Assembly (NCBI RefSeq): GCF_013391635.1
Contig: NZ_JACAWU010000002.1
Location: 1,240,001 to 1,304,000 of the forward strand
From: Natronomonas gomsonensis
Lineage (GTDB): Archaea > Halobacteriota > Halobacteria > Halobacteriales > Haloarculaceae
DNA length: 64,000 nt
Direction: 5' to 3'
Positions within the stretch are counted from its first letter, which is position 1, and every line of letters begins with the position of its first letter. The notes under the pieces were generated by a model. It had not been told where the DNA came from, did no database searches, and saw nothing but the letters and a program-made list of their open reading frames with translations. Shown piece after piece: positions 7,398 through 12,571 of the stretch. The position numbers were made by a program, and so were the translations under genes.

Positions 7398-7524
7398 GGG
7401 ACGGTGGAAGAGCCTGGCATTCACACACTCTCGCCGAATTTTCACCGGAGACCCGGTGCGACGGTGAGAGTTCCTTCATCTCACTTGTAACGAGAACACG
7501 CAGGTTCGAATCCTGCCCGTCCCA
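7398..7524 (+). tRNA. tRNA-Thr(TGT) with a ~55-nt hairpin insertion in the D loop
   Basis: Acceptor GGGACGG/CCGTCCC, anticodon arm TCTCA-CTTGTAA-CGAGA (one A-C mismatch), T arm GCAGG-TTCGAAT-CCTGC. After the D-loop sequence AGCCTGGCA an extra ~55 nt is present (about 7420-7474), flanked by TTCA on both sides. The insert folds into a 10-bp stem (7427-7436/7462-7471) topped by CACCGG-AGAC-CCGGTG (7443-7458). Without it the tRNA is 72 nt and normal. No clear bulge-helix-bulge was found. Confidence 0.85.
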
Positions 7525-7558
7525 CTGGCCGATGACCCCTTCCAGGTGAGGCCAACCC

Positions 7559-7631
7559 GCTCCAGTGGAGTAGTGGCCAAACTCACGGCTCTCTCACGGC
7601 CGAGCCCCCGGCTCGAATCCGGGCTGGAGCA
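7559..7631 (+). tRNA. tRNA-Glu(CTC)
   Basis: Acceptor GCTCCAG/CTGGAGC, discriminator A, D stem GAGT/ACTC, anticodon arm CGGCT-CTCTCAC-GGCCG, T stem CCCGG/CCGGG. The T loop is CTCGAAT, with C in place of the near-universal T54. Confidence 0.85.
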
Positions 7632-7697
7632 TTCTCCAACAGTCCGAGACCTCTCACTTCCAGCCGACTAGACTGAGGGACGGACAGCTGTGGAGAA
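7632..7697 (+). ncRNA. 66-nt bulged stem-loop between tRNA-Glu and tRNA-Met
   Basis: Starting at the first base after tRNA-Glu, TTCTCCA pairs with TGGAGAA (7632-7638/7691-7697). Past a one-base bulge CAG pairs with CTG, past a 3-nt bulge TCCG pairs with CGGA, and CCTC pairs with GAGG (7650-7653/7675-7678). The loop is about 21 nt. A long end-to-end stem with bulges and a large loop is also the general shape of Y RNAs, but sequence identity to them is not claimed. Confidence 0.45.
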
Positions 7698-7735
7698 CTG
7701 AGAGATGCCCATGAGTGAGTTCCGGATAGTGGTGC

Positions 7736-7806
7736 TGCGGGATAGGGTAATGGCAGTCCACGGGGCTCATATCCCCGAGGTCCAGGTTCGACTCCTGGTC
7801 CCGCAA
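7736..7806 (+). tRNA. tRNA with CAT anticodon (Met-type)
   Basis: Acceptor TGCGGGA/TCCCGCA, discriminator A, anticodon arm CGGGG-CTCATAT-CCCCG, T arm CCAGG-TTCGACT-CCTGG. The T1-A72 pair is unusual for archaeal initiator, elongator Met or Ile2 tRNAs, so the exact CAT species is not settled. Its 3' end is followed after one base by the GGAGG ribosome binding site of the next gene. Confidence 0.85.
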
Positions 7807-7818
7807 TGGAGGATAACA

Positions 7819-8223
7819 ATGGGACTATTCGATACAGTCGAACTCTACGACGACGTCCACCTACCGAAGTACCTCGAAGGGATTACTCCTGCCGAGGACG
7901 TCGACTGGCAGACGAAAGGCATCGAACGGCCAAGCATGACCACATTTCGGATTACGGCGGACGGTCGGCTCCTCGAAGAGGAGTGGCACACCGAAGCGGT
8001 CCCGCCGGAAGACCGGCCATACGCGAGCCGTGACGACATCGACGAGGACGATTTTCGCTACATGGCCGGCAGTCTGAATCGAGTCCACGACGGCTGGATC
8101 GAACGAGACGACTACCACGGCCGCTTCAAGCTCACACACTCCTTCGAGAATCTCGATACACTCGTCACGTATCAAGTGACGTTCACGCACGGGCAACTCG
8201 AGGGCTTCGAACGGCTGCAGTGA
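7819..8223 (+). CDS. Hypothetical acidic protein inside the tRNA array
   Basis: A 134-residue soluble protein starting MGLFDTVELYDDVHLPKYLEG. No family is recognised; it is rich in Asp, Glu and aromatic residues (EDVDWQTKGI, RLLEEEWHTE, YQVTFTHGQLEGF) and probably a beta-rich fold. The start is fixed by GGAGG at 7808-7812, seven nt before ATG 7819. That site begins just after the tRNA-CAT 3' end, so tRNA processing would leave a 12-nt leader. A longer frame upstream runs through the tRNA and is rejected. The gene sits 45 nt before tRNA-Glu. Confidence 0.7.
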   Translation: MGLFDTVELYDDVHLPKYLEGITPAEDVDWQTKGIERPSMTTFRITADGRLLEEEWHTEAVPPEDRPYASRDDIDEDDFRYMAGSLNRVHDGWIERDDYHGRFKLTHSFENLDTLVTYQVTFTHGQLEGFERLQ

Positions 8224-8267
8224 CCCGTGCGTGCCCATACCTCGGTGCTTGATTTCGTCCCTACTGC

Positions 8268-8343
8268 GCTCCCGGAGTCTCCGTTGGCGAGAGACACCAG
8301 TTTTTCAAACTGGAGGCCAGGGGTTCGATTCCCCTCGGGAGCA
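8268..8343 (+). tRNA. tRNA-Glu(TTC)
   Basis: Acceptor GCTCCCG/CGGGAGC, discriminator A, D stem GTCT/AGAC, anticodon arm CCAGT-TTTTCAA-ACTGG, T arm AGGGG-TTCGATT-CCCCT. Complete. Its first 30 nt closely match tRNA-Gln at 6048, suggesting one arose by recombination with the other. Confidence 0.9.
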
Positions 8344-8350
8344 CTCGGGG

Positions 8351-8525
8351 GGCTGGCTCTGACAGCGTTTTCCCGTGTCTGACATAGCGGGCAGCCACGG
8401 ATCCGTGACGCTGTCACGGTCGGCTTTCCCCAAGCGTGTGGTCGTCGAGGTGGTGCATTTCTTCGCCCGCAAAGCACACCAACGGGAGTCATAGCCCGTC
8501 GCACCACCGGTTGCCCGACCGCACG
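8351..8525 (+). ncRNA. Hairpin-rich RNA segment with a long two-part stem
   Basis: GGCTG pairs with CAGCC (8351-8355/8392-8396). A 7-bp hairpin CCGTGAC-GCT-GTCACGG follows (8403-8419). A 10-bp stem CGTGTGGTCG/CGACCGCACG (8435-8444/8516-8525) then encloses an 8-bp stem GGTGGTGC/GCACCACC (8449-8456/8501-8508), which holds ACGGG-AGTCATAG-CCCGT (8482-8499). The innermost loop contains CAT like an anticodon, but the loop has eight bases and there is no T arm. Not a standard tRNA; family unknown. Confidence 0.4.
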
Positions 8526-8592
8526 TGGCGACCGTCGAGTCGGAGCGTTGCTTCGCCAGGAACTCGCAGGTTCAAATCCTGTCGGTGGCGCA
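8501..8592 (+). tRNA. Degenerate tRNA-like sequence
   Basis: A T arm (GCAGG-TTCAAAT-CCTGT) is followed by CGGTGG, which pairs with CCACCG at 8504-8509. An A-C mismatch and two more pairs extend the stem. A D arm can be drawn (GCC/GGC), but no 5-bp anticodon stem with a seven-base loop is found. It overlaps the 3' strand of the preceding hairpin element, so the two folds exclude each other. Confidence 0.35.
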
Positions 8593-8692
8593 GTCCATCG
8601 AGAACATCCCGGACAAAGAGCGTACGAGAGGACCCTCGACACCGGTCCCGCTCCGACAGTTTTCCGGTCGCCGTGTCGCCAGTGGCCGTCGA

Positions 8693-8749
8693 TCTGGAGC
8701 GCTACGTCGATGGCACTCTACGGGTTCGAATCCCGTCGTTCGCTCCAGA
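8693..8749 (+). tRNA. tRNA minihelix: acceptor and T arm without D and anticodon arms
   Basis: TCTGGAGCG pairs with CGCTCCAGA (8693-8701/8741-8749). Inside lies an intact T arm, ACGGG-TTCGAAT-CCCGT (8720-8736), but only 18 nt are left for everything else. It looks like a tRNA that lost its D and anticodon arms, or an RNA made to mimic an acceptor-T domain. Confidence 0.4.
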
Positions 8750-8767
8750 AATTGTCCGGCCACTCGT

Positions 8768-8898
8768 GTTCCCGTAGCTCAGTCAGGACAGAGCACCGTC
8801 AGAGTGAACTCTGACGAGCCCTCGTTCGGGTCTTCGACCCTCACGAGGACACCGGCCTTCGAAGCCGGGTGTCGCACGTTCGAATCGTGCCGGGAACG
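8768..8898 (+). tRNA. tRNA-Arg(TCG) with a 56-nt insertion
   Basis: Acceptor GTTCCCG/CGGGAAC, D stem GCTC/GAGC, anticodon arm CCGGC-CTTCGAA-GCCGG, T arm GCACG-TTCGAAT-CGTGC. Between the D arm and the anticodon arm there are 56 extra nt bounded by the repeat CACCG (8794-8798 and 8850-8854). The insert holds two hairpins: 8797-8816 and CCTCGT/ACGAGG enclosing GGGTC-TTC-GACCC (8820-8848). Removing 56 nt restores a perfect 75-nt tRNA. Confidence 0.85.
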
Positions 8899-9011
8899 TC
8901 CAGCCGAGCGATGCGAGGCTGGTTCGGGAAGTTTCTCTCCCGATACTCGCTGCTCACAGAGCGTGTGGGCAGCTGCGATCGGAGTCGCCTGTTGCGGCTC
9001 CAGGTGATAGG
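8899..9011 (+). ncRNA. Four tandem hairpins in the leader of the Ro-like gene
   Basis: Directly after tRNA-Arg come CCAGCC/GGCTGG (8900-8922), TCGGGA-N8-TCCCGA (8924-8943), GCTGC/GCAGC enclosing CACA/TGTG (8949-8973), and an 8-bp stem GGAGTCGC/GCGGCTCC with a five-base loop (8981-9001). The ribosome binding site GGTGAT (9003-9008) follows at once. Nearly every base is paired. In bacteria Y RNA genes sit beside the Ro (rsr) gene, which makes this the best local candidate for a Ro-bound RNA or an autoregulatory leader. Confidence 0.5.
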
Positions 9012-10541
9012 ATGGAATTCAACACGCCAAAGCAAACGGTCGCGGAGGCAACGCGGACCACCAACTACGAAGGTGGGGAAGCGTTCGAGCCTGCCGACCC
9101 CCGACTCGCACTGTACAAGCGCACGATCAACCAACTGCTAGAGGGCTCGTTCTACGAGACCGATGACGAACAGCTCGCTGCTGTCGTTCGCCAGTTCGAT
9201 GCCGCCGCAAACGACAACCCGGAGTTCGTCCTGAAGCTCGCGGCCTATGCGCGCCAGGAGCTCTACTTGCGAGACATCCCGCAAGTACTGCTCGTGTTGG
9301 CAGCCAACGACGATCGGTTCAAGGACGACTCCCCCGAGTCGCTCATCCGCGAATGGGCGCCGGCGATCATCCAGCGGATGGACGAGACAGCCACCGCGCT
9401 CGCGGTCCACGATCAGCTGTTCGGCGGGACTGCGCCGTGGCCGCTTCGACGTGGGATCGAGGACGCGCTGGTGGAGATGGCCGACGCCTACACGCTGGGC
9501 AAGTACGAGCTGTCGCGGCGCGAGGTGACGCTACACGACGTCTTCAACCGTGTCCACCCCACGCCTGTCGACGCCGAGCAGGAAGCGCTCTTCGAGCGGT
9601 TCATGCGTGGCGGCCTCGACGACTATCCCGACGTCGACCCGTTGCCGGCGCCGAATACGTGGGAGACGGTCATTTCCGAGCGCGGCAACACCCAAGACGC
9701 CTGGGAACTGCTCATCGAGGACGACGAGTACACGCTGCCCATCTTCGCGTCGATCCGGAACCTCCGGAACATGCTCGAAGCCGGCGTTCCGGAGGACACC
9801 GTCGTGAATCACCTCGACTTAGAGGCCGTCCGGCACGCGCCGCTGTACCCGTTCCGGTACTACCAGGCCTACACCGCGCTGCAAGACACGGATGTCCAGG
9901 CACCGGCGGTCGAGCAGTGGCTCGAAGACGCAATCGACGTCGCTGTCGAGACGGTGCCTGACGGACTCGGAGACACGTTCGTCGCCGTGGACCTCTCAGG
10001 GTCGATGGACATAGCGCTATCCACGAACAGCACGCTCAGGCTGAAGGAAATCGGTGCGTTGTTCGGTGCGATTCTGGCCGACCAAGGTGCCGAAGTCGGC
10101 GGGTTCGGTGACGACTTCCAGACCGTTCCGATGCACGTCGACACGCCAGTACTGCAGCGTCAAGGTGCGGTACTGGCTATCGACGAGGACGTCGGGAACT
10201 CGACGAACGGCTGGAGGGCGTTCGAGTATCTCCGCGACCGAGGAGAACCCGTTGAGCGAGTCGTCGTCTTCACCGACATGCAGATCTGGGACAGCACGCC
10301 ATCCACGGCGCGCGATACCCAGACGGTCAAAGACGCGTTCGATGCGTATCGGGATGAAGTCTCCTCGGACACCGCGCTGTATCTCGTCGATCTTGCGTCC
10401 TACGGCAATCTCGTAACTCCCGAGGGATACGAGAACGTCTACAACGTCTCCGGGTGGTCGGAGAACGTTCTCCTGTTCATCGAACACGCCGAGAATCCGA
10501 AGCAGGTCATCGATGAAATCGAAGCCTTTGAGCCTGCATAG
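9012..10541 (+). CDS. Ro60-like protein (TROVE and vWA domains)
   Basis: A 509-residue protein with the two-domain plan of Ro60/Rsr. A helical TROVE repeat region covers about residues 20-310 (KLAAYARQELYLRDIPQVLL, then the segment near LRNMLEAGV). A von Willebrand A domain runs from about 325 to 500 with the MIDAS motif DLSGSMD at 326 and a later aspartate in VVVFTDMQIWDS near 421. Length fits the family (about 510-540). Ro proteins form rings that bind Y RNAs and misfolded RNA ends and in bacteria work with 3' exonucleases. ATG 9012 has GGTGAT three nt upstream. It lies inside the tRNA array with tRNA-Arg before and tRNA-Gly after, so tRNAs or tRNA-like RNAs are likely ligands (inference). 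No RtcB or PNPase gene is near. Confidence 0.92.
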   Translation: MEFNTPKQTVAEATRTTNYEGGEAFEPADPRLALYKRTINQLLEGSFYETDDEQLAAVVRQFDAAANDNPEFVLKLAAYARQELYLRDIPQVLLVLAANDDRFKDDSPESLIREWAPAIIQRMDETATALAVHDQLFGGTAPWPLRRGIEDALVEMADAYTLGKYELSRREVTLHDVFNRVHPTPVDAEQEALFERFMRGGLDDYPDVDPLPAPNTWETVISERGNTQDAWELLIEDDEYTLPIFASIRNLRNMLEAGVPEDTVVNHLDLEAVRHAPLYPFRYYQAYTALQDTDVQAPAVEQWLEDAIDVAVETVPDGLGDTFVAVDLSGSMDIALSTNSTLRLKEIGALFGAILADQGAEVGGFGDDFQTVPMHVDTPVLQRQGAVLAIDEDVGNSTNGWRAFEYLRDRGEPVERVVVFTDMQIWDSTPSTARDTQTVKDAFDAYRDEVSSDTALYLVDLASYGNLVTPEGYENVYNVSGWSENVLLFIEHAENPKQVIDEIEAFEPA

Positions 10542-10568
10542 CGCGGTCTTCTCATCTTTCTTCGTCAC

Positions 10569-10641
10569 GCGCGAGTAGTGTAGTTCGGTATCACGCGGTC
10601 GTGCCACGACCGAGACGGGCGTTCGAATCGCTCCTCGCGCA
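10569..10641 (+). tRNA. tRNA-Gly(GCC)
   Basis: Acceptor GCGCGAG/CTCGCGC, discriminator A, anticodon arm CGGTC-GTGCCAC-GACCG, T arm GGGCG-TTCGAAT-CGCTC with one G-T pair. 73 nt. It closes the array 28 nt after the Ro-like gene. The loop base before the anticodon T (G32) is atypical for glycine tRNAs. Confidence 0.88.
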
Positions 10642-10701
10642 CTCGGAGCGCAGCTCGTGGACCAAACAGCCCGAGCGACGCTCTTCAACAGAGGTGACAC
10701 T

Positions 10702-10995
10702 ATGGCAATCACCAGTGACAACGACACCGAATCGACTACGGCTGCTGTCGTCACGATCCGGATCCCATGTGGCGCAGACAGCGATATCGTCACCGACGCC
10801 GAAGAGCGCCTCTCGCGGGGCGAAGATATCGATGGGGTCTCGATTGACGAGCTGCACAGTCTCGACCCGAAGCTTTCGGCCACGGTCGTCACCGTCGGTA
10901 TCACGCTTCGGTGGACCGCGGCGATGACCGATACAGAAGTGAGATGCTGGCTTGCCGAGGTTCCCGGTCTTGAATCGATTGAGCGGATCAAATGA
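10702..10995 (+). CDS. Hypothetical small protein downstream of tRNA-Gly
   Basis: A 97-residue protein starting MAITSDNDTESTTAAVVTIR. GAGGTGA at 10691-10697 is a good ribosome binding site four nt before ATG 10702, so this start is chosen over an ATG at 10657. It has mixed strand/helix composition (VVTIRIPCGADSDIVTDAEE; SATVVTVGITLRWT) and no recognised family. It is the fourth protein gene that directly follows a tRNA and probably shares the transcript with the Ro-like gene. Confidence 0.6.
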   Translation: MAITSDNDTESTTAAVVTIRIPCGADSDIVTDAEERLSRGEDIDGVSIDELHSLDPKLSATVVTVGITLRWTAAMTDTEVRCWLAEVPGLESIERIK

Positions 10996-11017
10996 AACGT
11001 CATGAACACGCCACTCT

Positions 11018-11030
11018 CGACGATTTATCC
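11018..11030 (+). promoter_or_regulatory. TATA element for the downstream winged-helix gene
   Basis: GATTTATCC at 11022-11030 lies about 28 nt before ATG 11054, the spacing expected for leaderless haloarchaeal transcripts. Confidence 0.45.
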
Positions 11031-11053
11031 GGATGTCTCTCTGTATGAACAGC

Positions 11054-11386
11054 ATGGAACACGCGGTTGACCGTGGGGAAAAGAAGGAACTCCGAAAGGA
11101 ACATCCCAGCGGGTGGCTCTACCTCACTCAACACGACGCCATCCCGATTCTCGTCGACGCATTGCTCGATCTCCCGCCGAACCGCGAGTTCAACAAAAGC
11201 GAATTTGCCGAGCACGCCGGCGTCACGCGGCAAACAGTCGGTAACTACACCGACCTTCTGCTTGAGGTCGAGCTCATCGAAGAAGTCCCGAATACGTCCC
11301 CGAGCCGGTACCGTGTCGCAGACAGCGACGTCGTTCGCGAACTCTTCGAGTTGAACAGCGCGCTCAACAACACCGGCAGCGAGTGA
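11054..11386 (+). CDS. Winged-helix transcriptional regulator
   Basis: A 110-residue DNA-binding protein. After a charged N-terminus (VDRGEKKELRKEHPSGW) comes a winged helix at about residues 30-95: ILVDALLDLPPNREFNKSEF, the recognition-helix segment HAGVTRQTVGNY, then the wing SPSRYRVADSD. The start at 11054 fits the TATA spacing; ATGs at 11033 and 11045 are alternatives. It lies just after the tRNA/Ro block and may regulate it or the following defence genes (inference). Confidence 0.75.
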   Translation: MEHAVDRGEKKELRKEHPSGWLYLTQHDAIPILVDALLDLPPNREFNKSEFAEHAGVTRQTVGNYTDLLLEVELIEEVPNTSPSRYRVADSDVVRELFELNSALNNTGSE

Positions 11387-11387
11387 C

Positions 11388-11555
11388 TATCTGCCCGACG
11401 AGGCACGAGCGGTGTTCGACGGCAACGAGATGTTTGCGCCCGAGCTCTTGGGAGAGCTGTTTGAGCGCATCAACCACAGCGAGCAGTTCTGTGAACTCGC
11501 CGGGCAGCCGCGGTCGGCCGTGGACGTGATGACAACGTCAAAACCACGGCAATGA
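11388..11555 (+). pseudogene. Gene fragment of unknown family
   Basis: A start-less frame of 55 residues (YLPDEARAVFDGNEMFAPEL, then LFERINHSEQF) ends at TGA 11553-11555. Composition is protein-like and haloarchaeal, and the frame opens only at the stop of the preceding gene. It is probably the tail of a deleted gene. An internal ATG at 11430 could start a 41-residue peptide. Confidence 0.35.
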
Positions 11556-11573
11556 CGCTCAAAAAAGCCGCAC

Positions 11574-11834
11574 TTAGCTCGATTCGTCGTCGGAGTCGTT
11601 CTCCTCGAGAATGTCTTTTGCAACTGTCTTCACGTGTTGGTGGTGAGAGGCCGATGTCTCGACGCTTTGGGCGGCCTCGAGTTGATCATTGACGACCGCA
11701 TTCTGCTGTGGCCCCCACGTCTCCGGTGGCTCAGACGTGATGTATTCGACCCATCGCTTGATACCCGCAATCCGCTGTTCGCGGTTGCGTTCGTGTTTTG
11801 CAGCGAGGTGGTCAGGCGCGTTTGAGTCGCTCAT
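11574..11834 (-). CDS. Small hypothetical protein in the hicBA operon
   Basis: An 86-residue acidic, helical protein starting MSDSNAPDHLAAKHERNREQ. There is no recognised domain. Its start overlaps the end of the upstream 65-residue gene by 23 nt, so the two are probably translationally coupled. It is last in a four-gene minus-strand unit with hicB and hicA. A longer upstream extension of the frame overlaps that neighbour and is not used. Confidence 0.5.
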   Translation of the reverse strand: MSDSNAPDHLAAKHERNREQRIAGIKRWVEYITSEPPETWGPQQNAVVNDQLEAAQSVETSASHHQHVKTVAKDILEENDSDDESS

Positions 11835-12009
11835 ATTCGGTCTCGACAGCAAGTCGCGTGCCCCACTCTTCGAGGCGGGGGACACTAAGCGCTTCCTCGA
11901 AAAGCGTGTACAGGTGGACCGCATCCTCATATCTTTCTGGGCGCCCGAGAGAGGAAATGGATGCAGCAGCGATGAGACACGACCCTGTCAGCCGTTCCGG
12001 TCGATCCAC
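11812..12009 (-). CDS. Small hypothetical protein overlapping hicA
   Basis: A 65-residue protein (RPERYEDAVHLYTLFEEALS, then RLAVETEYERLKRA), mostly helical. Its proposed ATG overlaps the end of hicA by 22 nt, so a shorter internal start is possible. It may be an accessory factor of the toxin-antitoxin operon, but no family is recognised. Confidence 0.4.
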   Translation of the reverse strand: MDRPERLTGSCLIAAASISSLGRPERYEDAVHLYTLFEEALSVPRLEEWGTRLAVETEYERLKRA

Positions 12010-12239
12010 TCACAGAATGCGTCGAAGTCGTGTGCCCCCGCACTCTCGGCGATGTCGCGAAGTGTCCCGATACGGAGTTCCTCGTGCAGTGGGACCGTCA
12101 CTTGCCGGCGGTCGTCCTCGTTTGACGGGTGTTCGTAGTACAGTTGCGCGTGGTCACCGGTCGTCCGTCGCCACTCAAACCCACCTGTATTTACGAGTAC
12201 TTTCAGGACCTCCATGCCGGAGAATGTCCGCCGTCCCAT
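11988..12239 (-). CDS. hicA: HicA-family mRNA interferase toxin
   Basis: 83 residues with the compact HicA/YcfA fold: a helix (MEVLKVLVNTGGFEW), the strand with the catalytic histidine in TTGDHAQLYY, and the typical VTVPLHEELRIGTLRDIAE segment. HicA toxins cleave mRNA and are blocked by HicB. It starts 3 nt after the hicB stop, an antitoxin-first order that is less common but known. The catalytic His is present, so the toxin is probably active. Confidence 0.85.
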   Translation of the reverse strand: MGRRTFSGMEVLKVLVNTGGFEWRRTTGDHAQLYYEHPSNEDDRRQVTVPLHEELRIGTLRDIAESAGAHDFDAFCEWIDRNG

Positions 12240-12242
12240 CGA

Positions 12243-12512
12243 TCAGTCGAGTACGTCCGGAGGGTCTTGGTCGCCTGTGACGTTGTCTGCAGGATCGATG
12301 CCCGCTTCCCGAAGCTCATCGTCGCTCGGCGCTCGACCACACTCGCCGGTGTGCAACGCCACGGCGTCGTCGAGGTTCTCTAAGGCTGCCTCCCGGGACT
12401 CACCTTGGGTGGTGACCCCTGTCTCAACGTCCTTGGCGATCCACCAGTCGTCCTCCTGCCAGAGTCGGATCTCTCCGTCGTGGATTTCTCCGTCCTGGGT
12501 CGAACTGGCCAT
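12243..12512 (-). CDS. hicB: HicB-family antitoxin
   Basis: 89 residues starting MASSTQDGEIHDGEIRLWQE. The partial RNase H-like HicB fold is seen in DDWWIAKDVETGVTTQGESR followed by EAALENLDDAVALH. The acidic tail (DDELREAGIDPADN) lacks an obvious DNA-binding domain. The start at 12512 is preferred to ATG 12575, whose extra residues are not HicB-like. It is the first gene of the four-gene unit. Confidence 0.85.
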   Translation of the reverse strand: MASSTQDGEIHDGEIRLWQEDDWWIAKDVETGVTTQGESREAALENLDDAVALHTGECGRAPSDDELREAGIDPADNVTGDQDPPDVLD

Positions 12513-12571
12513 CTCGAGTGGTATTGGGTGACGGGCCGTATAAGCGTTCGGCGAACGCTCCTCGCGACGAA

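Noticed and set aside
7420..7474. Standard bulge-helix-bulge intron in tRNA-Thr
   Set aside because: The exon-side bases do not form the expected 4-bp helix between two 3-nt bulges; kept as an insertion of unknown type.
8449..8508. Mini-tRNA-Met from the 8-bp stem with CAT in the loop
   Set aside because: Loop has eight bases, there is no T arm, and only one base separates the anticodon-like stem from the closing stem.
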